In this document: positions 23,752-31,960 of the stretch, piece by piece | Position numbering within the stretch: the first letter of the stretch is position 1 | Layout of the letters: each line of letters starts with the position of its first letter | DNA from: Anaerolineae bacterium | GTDB lineage: Bacteria; Chloroflexota; Anaerolineae; Aggregatilineales; Phototrophicaceae | DNA: 64,000 nt | Assembly: GCA_017303635.1 (NCBI GenBank) | Contig: JAFLCG010000005.1 | Location: 186,001 to 250,000 of the forward strand | Direction of reading: 5' to 3' | Made by a program: the position numbers and the translations under genes | Notes under the pieces: generated by a model | Databases searched by the model: none | What the model saw: the letters and a program-made list of their open reading frames with translations, nothing else | Told to the model about the DNA's origin: nothing

Positions 23752-25995
23752 TCAGACTTTCACTTCTTTGCCATCGATGATCGCGACAAAGCCGAGCGTT
23801 CCACCTTCGGGCACATCGACCCGAACAACCGTCCCCGCCGGGGGATTGGTCTTCAGCAGGAAATCCGCCAGCGGTTCCCGCACAAAGCGGCGGATGATCC
23901 GGCGCAGCGGACGTGCCCCGTATTGGGGTTCGTCATTCTGTGCCAGCATCCACACCTCGGAGGCGGGAGTAAATTCCAGAGTCAGGCCGCGCTCCGCAGC
24001 CATTTTGGCTTCTTTCTTCAGTTGCAGCTTGAGGATATTGCCCATGTCCTCCGGCGAAAGCGCGTTGAACATGATGACCTCATCCAGACGATTGAGGAAT
24101 TCCGGACGGAACCACTCACGTACGTCTTCCATCGCTTCTTCGCGGACTTCATCGGTCATGGCGCTGGCAGGTACAGCCAGGGCTTCCGAACCGAGGTTGC
24201 TGGTCAGGATGATGACCGTTTCGCTGAAGGTCGTCACGTTACCACGCCCATCCGTCAGGCGACCTTCTTCGATGACCTGCAGCAGAATATCGAGGATACG
24301 CGGATGTGCTTTTTCGACTTCATCAAACAGGACAATCGTGTACGGCTGCTGCTTGACGCGCTCGGTCAAAAGGCCACCCGATTCACTATCCACGTAGCCG
24401 CTGGGCGAGCCGATCAGCTTATTGAGCGTGCTTTCGTCTTTGTATTCGCTCATGTCGAGCTGTAGCATGGCATCTTCTGTACCGAACATGAACTCGGCCA
24501 ATGACTTCGCCAGTTCCGTCTTACCCACACCCGTCGGCCCCAGAAACAAGAACGAACCAATCGGTCGCTTGGCATCCTTGAGGCCAACACGGGCCGTCTT
24601 GATCGCCCGGCTGACGGCCAGCACCGCCTCGTCCTGACCAATCAAACGTTCCTTGATATGTTCGACCATGCTGGCATAGCGCAGGCGCTCATCCTCACCC
24701 AGCTTATTGACCGGAATGCCGGTCATCTGGCTGGCGGTCAGAGTCACGTCTTCCGGGTCGAGGATTGCGTCCTTCTCCCGTCCGCTGTTGTAAGCCAGTT
24801 GATTCTGTTGGCTCATGCTGACCATCGCCGCCGCGCGGTGGATCAGTTGCTCGGCGCTGCGTGGCAGCGGGCTGCCGGTCATGTAGCGCTTTGCTAGGCG
24901 CACACTGAGCTTGAGCGCTTCTTCCTGCACCTGAAGCTTATAATCGGCTTCCAGATGCGGCTTCAGGATTTTGAGGATTTCCAGCGCCTCTTCAATGTTC
25001 GGCTCCGGCACGCGGATAATCTGCGCATGTTCGGTGATAGCGGAAACCGAAGCCAGTCGCTGCTGGAACTCGGTTTCAGTGGTGGTCCCAATGATAATTG
25101 GGTCGTCACTCAGAAAGGCTTTCTGGATGAGGGGCGTACCTTTGCTGAATTCCGCTTTGATCGGCCCACCAAAAAAGCGGTGCAAATGCGGGATGAACAA
25201 GATCCCCCCGGCAGCCTGACTCAGTCCAGCGCGAATAGCCTTCTGGTCGCTATCCAGCAGCGCGCTTTCGTCCACCTGCACCAGATTCTTCAATCCGGTT
25301 GGGCCCTTACCTTCGGACATCAGCAGTGCCAGGCTATAACCCAGCGTGCGCTTACCCACGCCGTCCGGACCCAGCAGGATGATGTGCCGGCTGACCGACT
25401 GGGTGAGAATGTTAATCATGTCGCGTAGAAGCGTTTCGCGGAAATAGACCGCCCGGAGTTTGCCGGTCTTGGCTGTAGCCACGAAGTCCTGGGTCGTGCC
25501 GTCTGCGCGCACCCGAAGTTGCGTATTATCGGAAGTGATGTCCTGAATAGCCTTGGGTGTAATCCCGTGCTGACGCAGCAGACCGCTGGTTGAGATCGAC
25601 GGTTCCGCCATAATCTGCAGCACATGATCGGTATCTACCCGCATCAAGTCCTGAGAATTCGCCAGGCTGAGAGCATCATCAATCAGAATGATGGTCTGGC
25701 GCGAGAGTTGAACCGCCCGATTGCCGTTGGCAATAAACTCCAGGTTGCCGTTCTGATCTTTGCGGCCTTCGACTGCCAGATGCACCTGCCGATCCAGTCG
25801 CTGCAGGTCAACGCCGCGATTCGTCTTGAAGAACTCCATCAATCGAGCCGCTGCCGTATCGGGTCGGCGGAGCAGCGATAGCAGCACCAGTTCCGGCATG
25901 AGGACAGATTGTCGATACTGATCTTTGAGCGCGACCGCGTCATTCAGTACTGCATTCATGTCTTTGGAAAGCAGATCCGGGTTGAGGGTTCCCAT
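23752..25995 (-). CDS. Clp/Hsp100-family AAA+ ATPase with degenerate first ATPase domain
   Basis: 747 residues. An N-terminal Clp_N-like helical domain covers about 1-150. The first AAA+ domain has changed motifs: Walker A reads GPDGVGKRT (Arg where Ser/Thr is expected), and the Walker B region reads ILFIPHLHRFFGG (Pro-His in place of Asp-Glu). The second domain is intact: Walker A GPTGVGKTE, Walker B VLFDEVEKAH, sensor 1 LTSNLGS, arginine finger FRPEFLNRLDE, sensor 2 GARPLRRII. I see neither the long coiled-coil M domain of ClpB nor a (V/I)GF ClpP-docking loop. It is therefore likely a hexameric unfoldase powered only by ring 2, without an obvious ClpP link. Starts at ATG 25995. Confidence 0.88.
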   Translation of the reverse strand: MGTLNPDLLSKDMNAVLNDAVALKDQYRQSVLMPELVLLSLLRRPDTAAARLMEFFKTNRGVDLQRLDRQVHLAVEGRKDQNGNLEFIANGNRAVQLSRQTIILIDDALSLANSQDLMRVDTDHVLQIMAEPSISTSGLLRQHGITPKAIQDITSDNTQLRVRADGTTQDFVATAKTGKLRAVYFRETLLRDMINILTQSVSRHIILLGPDGVGKRTLGYSLALLMSEGKGPTGLKNLVQVDESALLDSDQKAIRAGLSQAAGGILFIPHLHRFFGGPIKAEFSKGTPLIQKAFLSDDPIIIGTTTETEFQQRLASVSAITEHAQIIRVPEPNIEEALEILKILKPHLEADYKLQVQEEALKLSVRLAKRYMTGSPLPRSAEQLIHRAAAMVSMSQQNQLAYNSGREKDAILDPEDVTLTASQMTGIPVNKLGEDERLRYASMVEHIKERLIGQDEAVLAVSRAIKTARVGLKDAKRPIGSFLFLGPTGVGKTELAKSLAEFMFGTEDAMLQLDMSEYKDESTLNKLIGSPSGYVDSESGGLLTERVKQQPYTIVLFDEVEKAHPRILDILLQVIEEGRLTDGRGNVTTFSETVIILTSNLGSEALAVPASAMTDEVREEAMEDVREWFRPEFLNRLDEVIMFNALSPEDMGNILKLQLKKEAKMAAERGLTLEFTPASEVWMLAQNDEPQYGARPLRRIIRRFVREPLADFLLKTNPPAGTVVRVDVPEGGTLGFVAIIDGKEVKV

Positions 25996-26535
25996 GCGTT
26001 TTTGTGTCCTGTTTTAGGCTGGTCGCAATGCTTCTACGTTAACCCGAATCAAGCCCCGGAACAAGGCGCAACACCCCCTGCGTTGCCGGGTTGAGCAGGC
26101 ATTTCCTCTATACGTATCGGATGGCACAATAGTCGCAAATCAGCCTTGCGGAGAACTAGCGGGATGCGGGATGCCCATTTTCAGTCCGCGAATGGAGTGC
26201 AGGGGGAAAATCGAAACAAATGTTCCGATCTGCGCGGTTCATCCATGATACACTCACACTATGTCTATTTTACCAGGTAACCCTCCCGGAATTGTCGACC
26301 AACCGCCCAAACTGTCCTGCTCGTCAGGGTGGTCGGCGGCAGCTTCTCGTCCAGCCACCGGGCGAAGGGCAACCTTGGCGGGCGGCGGCGAACTCCCGGT
26401 TTCCCACCATAAACACCGCCACTTGGCGGCACCGTCACGGCTTTTCGCCGTCAAGCTTGGCACTCATGGCTCCAAATAGCGCCAGCCTCCCTCCTTCCCA
26501 CCAGACACCTTAGCGGATCATTTGGACAAACTGCC
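25996..26535. other. 540-base intergenic region with palindrome and GC-rich hairpins, no gene recognised
   Basis: The region between the divergent Clp-like and esterase-CapA genes. It holds an imperfect palindrome at 26207-26230, almost identical to one at 54486-54513. Between about 26260 and 26470 is a GC-rich stretch with several short inverted repeats (CCGCCA...TGGCGG, ACGGC...GCCGT). Short open frames on both strands (26261-26479 plus, 26254-26463 minus) have no recognisable protein features. I find no match to tmRNA, SRP RNA or RNase P RNA signatures. It could be a long leader or a small RNA; nothing is proven. Confidence 0.4.
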
Positions 26536-28821
26536 ATGCGAAACAGCGACCAATTGTCAGGCCCTTCACAGTCCGTCCTCAGCACGCTCTATTCTCTCGC
26601 CTGCGCTTTGTCCCCCGTCACGCAGCGTTCCTTACCGGTTGTTTGCTTTGTCCTGTCGCTCGTTACCGGATTCGCCCTACGGCCCACCGGCGCTCAATCC
26701 ACCTGCGCCGAAACGGTCGGGCGTATCGAACGCGGCACCTACCGCAGTCTGATCGCCGAAACGACCATGTACTATTCGGTCTACCTGCCGCCCTGCTATG
26801 ACACACTCGCCAGCACCTACCCCATCTTGTATTTGATGCACGGCTCCAATGAGGATGATGGACAGTGGAGTCGCCTGGGTTTGCAGATGGTGCTGGATGC
26901 GGGCATCGCTGATGGATCACTGCCGCCGATGATCGTCGTGATGCCGTTCGGCGAATGGATCGCCAACGAAAACCAGTTCGAGCGTGTTTCCTGGGAGAAT
27001 GTCTTTCTGGAAGAACTGATGCCGTTAGTCGAATCCACGTATCGGATTGATGCACGGGGTGAGCAGCGCGCCATCGGCGGCATCTCCCGCGGCGGCTTCT
27101 GGGCCTTCGAGATTGCCTTTCGGCACCCGGACTTATTCAGCGCCGTCGGCGGTCACAGCGCCTTCTTCGACCCCGGGCACGCGCCGGATGATTTCAATCC
27201 CTTGGATTTGGCCCTGAATGCACAGGGTATTGAAGAGTTACGGATTTGGCTGGATCGAGGGGTGGACGATTTCGCGCAGGAAAACCTTGATCGCATGAGT
27301 GAACATTTGACCCAACGCGGATTAGCTCATGAGTATCGTATCTATCCCGAAGGCCAACACAACAATGCCTATTGGAGACAGCACGTTGCAGAATATCTGG
27401 CCTTCTATGCGGAAGCTTGGAAACTGACCCCAGCCCTCCCTGCCCAGGCATTTGTTTTCGCGACCAACACCCCGAATCCAGCGTTGGTGCCCACATCTTC
27501 GACATCCTCCACACCCGTTCAGTCTGAATCTGGGATGGCAGAAGGTTGGCAGCTATTTATCCCGGCAGTCGCCTTTCCCTCCCTTGAAACGAATCTGACT
27601 GGAGAACGCTTACGTGCCATCGCAGGGGGTAATCCTGATTCGCTGCTGGTTGTGGACGAATCAACAGCTCGCGCATTGAGCGATCAAGGGGTCGCACTCG
27701 CGCCGGAAACCATGATCGTCGCGGATGAGGCCTTGCTCAACACCTTGTGGCGAGATCGCCGCTTGTTTACGTTGATCGGGTTTGACCGGCTGACCACGCG
27801 CTACCGTGTCCTGAAAGTGGATGCGTTGCACCCGCTGGATCATGATCTGGATAGCTACCCCTTTGCCTTTAAGAACGGAACCCCGAACTACTATCCTGAC
27901 CGTTTGACACGGTTGCTGCTTTCCGGGGTCACCGCACTCACACGGGAGACGACAAAAGCGCTGGATGCCAATGGGGTGGAATGGGCGGCCTCCGGCATTG
28001 CCGATTACGTCGAACGGGCGGATTTCTTCCACACCAGCAATGAAGTTTCATTCAGCCCGGGCTGCCCGGGCTTCTCGGAGCAGCCCCTGGGCGAGTTCTG
28101 CTCCAAGCAGGAACACTTCGAGTTATTCCCACAGGTCGGGTTGGATATTGTCGAACTGAGCGGCAATCACAATCTGGATTATGGAACGCAGCCCTATCTG
28201 GATACGCTGGCGTGGTATCAGCAGATGGGTATTCGAGTCGTGGGCGGAGGGACTGATCTGACGGCAGCACGGGAACCGCTTCGGATCGATCATCACCAGA
28301 ATCAGATTGTGATGGTGGCCTGCAATGCCGTCGGGCCTTACTATGCCATTGCAACCGAGGACTCACCCGGAGCCGCCAACTGTGATTGGAACTGGCTGAG
28401 AGAAGCACTACCGCTGCTGGCCGCGGAGAGCGATCTCCTGATCGTAACCGTGCAGTATACCGAGGTGGAAGACTACCTGCCGTTGCCGAGCCAGATCACT
28501 GATTTTCGTGGACTGGCAGACTTGGGTGCAGATGTAGTCATCGGCACCCAGGCGCACAAACCGCAAACTTTCGAGTTCTACAATTCCGTAGGGGGTCAGC
28601 CCGCCTTCCTGCACTATGGGCTGGGCAATCTCTTTTTCGATCAGCCTTTCTGGGGCAACATGCGCTTCTTCATGGATGAACTCTACATTTATGAAGGAAA
28701 GCTGCTGACGGTTGATCTTTTCACAGGGATCATTGATGATCTGGCGCGACCACGAGCGATGACCCCGGACGAAGAGCGTAACTTTCTCGCCTTCATGTTC
28801 AACACCCAGGGGGGCCTCTAA
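26536..28821 (+). CDS. Secreted esterase (PF00756-like) fused to CapA/PGA_cap-like metallophosphoesterase domain
   Basis: 761 residues with two modules. After a hydrophobic export signal at about 33-54, an esterase D/feruloyl-esterase-like domain (about 60-300) shows YYSVYLPPCYDTLASTYPILYLMHG, nucleophile elbow GGISRGGFWA (Ser near 184), and a histidine in EGQHNNAYWRQH. A Ser/Thr/Pro-rich linker (about 313-330) follows. The C-terminal part (about 460-740) matches the CapA/PGA_cap family: VELSGNHNLDYG, VVGGGTDLTAAREPL, VTVQYTEVEDY, ADVVIGTQAHKPQTFEFY, LHYGLGNLFFDQ. CapA proteins take part in poly-gamma-glutamate or capsule handling. The combination suggests a surface-polymer enzyme (inference). 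The long N-terminus before the signal makes the exact start uncertain. Confidence 0.82.
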   Translation: MRNSDQLSGPSQSVLSTLYSLACALSPVTQRSLPVVCFVLSLVTGFALRPTGAQSTCAETVGRIERGTYRSLIAETTMYYSVYLPPCYDTLASTYPILYLMHGSNEDDGQWSRLGLQMVLDAGIADGSLPPMIVVMPFGEWIANENQFERVSWENVFLEELMPLVESTYRIDARGEQRAIGGISRGGFWAFEIAFRHPDLFSAVGGHSAFFDPGHAPDDFNPLDLALNAQGIEELRIWLDRGVDDFAQENLDRMSEHLTQRGLAHEYRIYPEGQHNNAYWRQHVAEYLAFYAEAWKLTPALPAQAFVFATNTPNPALVPTSSTSSTPVQSESGMAEGWQLFIPAVAFPSLETNLTGERLRAIAGGNPDSLLVVDESTARALSDQGVALAPETMIVADEALLNTLWRDRRLFTLIGFDRLTTRYRVLKVDALHPLDHDLDSYPFAFKNGTPNYYPDRLTRLLLSGVTALTRETTKALDANGVEWAASGIADYVERADFFHTSNEVSFSPGCPGFSEQPLGEFCSKQEHFELFPQVGLDIVELSGNHNLDYGTQPYLDTLAWYQQMGIRVVGGGTDLTAAREPLRIDHHQNQIVMVACNAVGPYYAIATEDSPGAANCDWNWLREALPLLAAESDLLIVTVQYTEVEDYLPLPSQITDFRGLADLGADVVIGTQAHKPQTFEFYNSVGGQPAFLHYGLGNLFFDQPFWGNMRFFMDELYIYEGKLLTVDLFTGIIDDLARPRAMTPDEERNFLAFMFNTQGGL

Positions 28822-28857
28822 CGTCAATGAAGTTTACGTACCTACGGGCAATTCTGT

Positions 28858-28901
28858 GGTAGTATACGTACACTATACATCATATACATCGTAACATTTT
28901 T
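28858..28901 (+). promoter_or_regulatory. AT-rich promoter region with palindrome before the receiver gene
   Basis: An AT-rich block with an inverted repeat GTATA (28862-28866) / TATAC (28874-28878) and several TATA-like hexamers lies directly upstream of the receiver-domain gene. It is the most AT-rich spot in this area, and a -10 box or operator is likely. The exact boxes cannot be fixed. Confidence 0.35.
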
Positions 28902-29309
28902 ATGTTCACCATCCCTGTGCTTGTGCTGGACGATGATGCGCCAACCCGACAGCTCTTTGAAAAAGTGCTGAGCAATTCTGGTTTCGAGGTCGTCAGCGCG
29001 GGCAGTATCCGTGAAGCCCATTCGCATCTCTCAGCACAGCAGTTCGCGGTCATGGTCTGCGATATGCGCCTGGGAGATGGCAACGGCATCCACTTCCTGC
29101 AGGAAGTATGGGGTTCGCTCCAGGCCGCCCAAACCCAGGTCGTGGTGGTTTCTGCCGAGGAACATTATCGCCTGCCCTGTATGGAAGTGGGCATTGATTA
29201 CTTCCTCTCCAAACCAGTTTCCCCAATGCAATTGGTAGCGTTAGTTGGTCGCTTGAGTAATGCCAGTTGGCTGGGCTATGATGCCCCCTACTCTACTCAG
29301 GGTCGCTGA
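28902..29309 (+). CDS. Stand-alone response regulator receiver domain (CheY-like)
   Basis: 135 residues containing only a receiver domain. The acidic pocket is VLVLDDDAPTRQ (Asp 10-12), the phospho-acceptor is Asp54 in VMVCDMRLGDGNG, the signalling Ser/Thr is in VVVVSAEE, and the conserved lysine is in YFLSKPVS (near 107). There is no output domain. It could act by protein interaction in a phosphorelay. No histidine kinase is adjacent; kinases at 50135 and 58403 are far away. It converges with the NagZ-like gene, with a 13-base overlap at the stops. Confidence 0.88.
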   Translation: MFTIPVLVLDDDAPTRQLFEKVLSNSGFEVVSAGSIREAHSHLSAQQFAVMVCDMRLGDGNGIHFLQEVWGSLQAAQTQVVVVSAEEHYRLPCMEVGIDYFLSKPVSPMQLVALVGRLSNASWLGYDAPYSTQGR

Positions 29310-30946
29310 AAGACTCCCTCCAACGACAATTGAGCGCGGGGTGGATTGACGCCAAACAGCAGACGGCAGGCGGCAGGTGCGCCCGGCGCTTGCGGGCTAT
29401 AAGTCACGACATACGCAGCCACATCCGGGAACAACCAGTAATCATAGGCCGACCAGAGGGCAACCACCGTGACCTTTTCCGCCGGCAACGCATTCACCAA
29501 AGCAGCTTGTTCACGCCGATCTCCGGCATTTTCCGTAAAGATGACGACCTGATCGACCTGACTAGCAGCGACAACTGCCGTCTGCACATCCGACTCAGTC
29601 GGGCGTAGTGGCACACTCAGCCAACGAGCATCCGGTCGAAGGGGTGCACAATCCGGCTGAACGGCCGGCCTCGTGCCGGGGAATATCATCAATAGGGATT
29701 GATTGTCACTAAATGGAATCCGATCATCCCTATCAACAGCGAGCGTCACACCGCGCTCAAAGAGGGTTTCAATGAGGCCAGCATGTTTGTCTAACGGAAT
29801 GCTGATCGATACTGGATCAATCGGGCTCCAGTTCAACAGGCCATAGCGTTCTTTAGCTGCCAGTACACGGCGCGCTGATTGATTGATCCGCTCTTCAGGG
29901 ATTTCGCCTGCTCGCACCGCTGCTGCGAGCGAGTCGATGGCTTGCATTTGTGCGCCAAGCCCGATGTGAGCGCTTAAAAACAGATCCACGCCCGCAGCCA
30001 AGCCCAGGCGCACCGCTTCTGGATAGCTATACCGTGTATCGATAGCATCCATATCCAGCGCATCGGTCAATACCAGGCCATCAAAGCCCATTTCCTCGCG
30101 CAGCAACCCTGTAATGATGTCCGGGGAAAGTGAGGCTGGGCGTTCGGGTACTGCATCAAGGGCGGGATACCAGATATGGGCGACCATCACCGCCTCAACA
30201 CCACCCGCAATTGCAGCCCGAAAGGGTGCAAGTTCCACTTGTTCCAATCGTTCACGTGGCAGATCAATGACAGGCAGTTCGGTATGCGAATCGCCGACAC
30301 TGGCCCCATGACCAGGAAAATGTTTGACGGTCGCGATAACGCCATTAGCCTGTAACCCCTGCGCATAGGCCGCGACCATCGGCCCGACCATTTCAGGATT
30401 ACTGCCAAAGGAACGGCGCGTAATAATCGGATTGGTCGGGTTGGTTTCCAAGTCCGCGACGGGTGAGAGGTTCATGTTAACGCCGACGGCTTGTAGTTCT
30501 ACCGCCGTAGCGGCACCCACATCAAACGCCAGTTGTGTTTCACCGCTGGCAGTGATCAACGCGGGGGTAGGCCATTGAGTAAATCCAACTTCAAGATGGC
30601 GAATCGGCCCCGGTTCCTGATCGACCGTGACCAGCAAGGGCAAACCACCCGCTCCTATGATCGTGGATTGGAAGCTGTTCACCAGCGCGGCGACTTCCGC
30701 CGGGGTGCCGGCATTCTCCCCGATCAGGACAACGCCGCCCGGTTGGTAGCGCGTCAGGAAATCGCGTCCTGCTTCAGTGAGTTGGCTGCCATAAAGCTGC
30801 ACAATGAACAACTGCCCAATGCGTTGTTCAAGTGTCATCGAAGCAAGCAGATCGGTTTGAGCCGCCAGGGGGCGAACTATCAGCAGCAGGCAGCAAAACA
30901 GGTATCCGATGTGGATACCTGTTCTCAACTTCAACAGACGGCCCAT
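29297..30946 (-). CDS. nagZ: Glycoside hydrolase family 3, NagZ-like beta-N-acetylhexosaminidase (exported)
   Basis: 549 residues from ATG 30946; a GTG at 30970 is possible, but this start gives a normal signal peptide (KLR-rich n-region, hydrophobic YLFCCLLLIV, cleavage near LAA-Q). The GH3 N-terminal barrel shows LTEAGRDFLTRYQPGGVVLIGEN, VTVDQEPGPIRHL, VKHFPGHGASVGDSHTELP (the NagZ His/Asp loop), and LVLTDALDMDAI with the nucleophile aspartate. The extra C-terminal domain of about 200 residues is not in the short E. coli-type NagZ and resembles longer Gram-positive forms. It should release GlcNAc from peptidoglycan fragments outside the cytoplasm. It lies 7 bases after the OmpR-type regulator gene. 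Confidence 0.87.
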   Translation of the reverse strand: MGRLLKLRTGIHIGYLFCCLLLIVRPLAAQTDLLASMTLEQRIGQLFIVQLYGSQLTEAGRDFLTRYQPGGVVLIGENAGTPAEVAALVNSFQSTIIGAGGLPLLVTVDQEPGPIRHLEVGFTQWPTPALITASGETQLAFDVGAATAVELQAVGVNMNLSPVADLETNPTNPIITRRSFGSNPEMVGPMVAAYAQGLQANGVIATVKHFPGHGASVGDSHTELPVIDLPRERLEQVELAPFRAAIAGGVEAVMVAHIWYPALDAVPERPASLSPDIITGLLREEMGFDGLVLTDALDMDAIDTRYSYPEAVRLGLAAGVDLFLSAHIGLGAQMQAIDSLAAAVRAGEIPEERINQSARRVLAAKERYGLLNWSPIDPVSISIPLDKHAGLIETLFERGVTLAVDRDDRIPFSDNQSLLMIFPGTRPAVQPDCAPLRPDARWLSVPLRPTESDVQTAVVAASQVDQVVIFTENAGDRREQAALVNALPAEKVTVVALWSAYDYWLFPDVAAYVVTYSPQAPGAPAACRLLFGVNPPRAQLSLEGVFQRP

Positions 30947-30953
30947 GGCGAAA

Positions 30954-31823
30954 TTACTGGCCTGTCTCACTCAAACGATAGCCGATGCCACGCACATTCA
31001 CGATGATGTCCGCATCGTCACCCGTCTGCTTGAGTTTACGGCGCAGGTTGCTGACATGCGGACGAATGACTTCGCGTGCTTCGGCTTCATCGACTGCGTA
31101 ACCGCGCACTTCCCGCACGAGCTCGTGACAGGAGACCACCCGACCCCGATGGGCAGCGAGGTAGAGCAGCAGATCAAATTCGGTCGGGGTCAGGTCAATG
31201 GGTTTATCACCCACCGAAATCTGGTAGCGCCCTGGATAAATAGTTAACGGGCCAAGGGTCATGTTGCTGGTGAGGGTTTCCATCATGACCGAGGTGGCCG
31301 GGGTTGCATCCATCCGCACTTCCTGCGGGATCGGCATTTCAACCCGATCAAAAACAGCACTGACCGCGTCGACATCAGCGCGAGTCAGTTCAAAGACATT
31401 CCCACGAATTGCGTCCAGCAAAGCGCGACGGCGACGCAGATTGCGCGAACGCTCGACCCCGCGGGAGACACTGGCGCGAATATCCTGGCTGGAGCTGGGC
31501 TTGATGAGGTAGTCATGCGCACCGAGGCGGAGGCTTTCGACCGCCGTCCCGAGACTGGCAAACCCGGTCATCAAAATAACAATGGCATCAGGCGAGGCTT
31601 CTTTGATCTTCCGCAGAAGATCAACGCCAGTGATACCCGGCATTTTGATGTCGGTCAGCACCACGTCATATTCGCGCTTCTTGACCATCGATAGAGCGTC
31701 TTCACCACTGGCAGCTTCATCCACTTCGTAGCCAATACGCTGCAGGGTTTTACTCACGGAGTAACGGATCGCACCTTCATCGTCAACTACAAGGACGTGC
31801 GCCGTTTCGCTATTGAGATCCAT
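30954..31823 (-). CDS. Response regulator with OmpR-type winged-helix output domain
   Basis: 289 residues from ATG 31823 (a GTG at 31832 is the alternative). The receiver domain has Asp pair VVDDEG, phospho-acceptor Asp58 in VVLTDIKMPG, Thr in LMTGFA, and Lys in YLIKPSSS. A helical linker of about 60 residues, longer than usual, follows. The C-terminal Trans_reg_C winged helix reads LTPTEFDLLLYLAAHRGRVVSCHELVREV...VIRPHVSNLRRKL...IVNVRGIGYRL. It regulates transcription by binding direct repeats. No partner kinase is adjacent. It is upstream of nagZ on the same strand and probably in one operon, suggesting cell-wall related control (inference). Confidence 0.9.
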   Translation of the reverse strand: MDLNSETAHVLVVDDEGAIRYSVSKTLQRIGYEVDEAASGEDALSMVKKREYDVVLTDIKMPGITGVDLLRKIKEASPDAIVILMTGFASLGTAVESLRLGAHDYLIKPSSSQDIRASVSRGVERSRNLRRRRALLDAIRGNVFELTRADVDAVSAVFDRVEMPIPQEVRMDATPATSVMMETLTSNMTLGPLTIYPGRYQISVGDKPIDLTPTEFDLLLYLAAHRGRVVSCHELVREVRGYAVDEAEAREVIRPHVSNLRRKLKQTGDDADIIVNVRGIGYRLSETGQ

Positions 31824-31882
31824 TGACGACACCTGCCTGTGAAAGAGAGGATGGCAATTTACTATTCCCTTACGTTTCCTTA

Positions 31883-31911
31883 AGGATAGCTAAACTGAAA
31901 TCAATTCGCAA
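31883..31911 (-). promoter_or_regulatory. Sigma70-type promoter for the OmpR-type regulator
   Basis: On the minus strand TTGCGA (31911-31906), a 17-base spacer and TATCCT (31888-31883) form a plausible promoter about 60 bases upstream of the regulator start at 31823. The surrounding 130 bases are markedly AT-rich. Confidence 0.45.
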
Positions 31912-31960
31912 CATAATATCCTTCTTACATTGTCGAAAAAGGGAGAGTTTACGAAATTTT

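Noticed and set aside
23455..24465. 336-residue plus-strand frame opposite the hydrolase and Clp genes
   Set aside because: Antisense shadow; spans two genes with clear families.
26254..26479. Short ORFs on both strands in the intergenic region
   Set aside because: No start context, family motif or codon signal; both frames span the same structured DNA.
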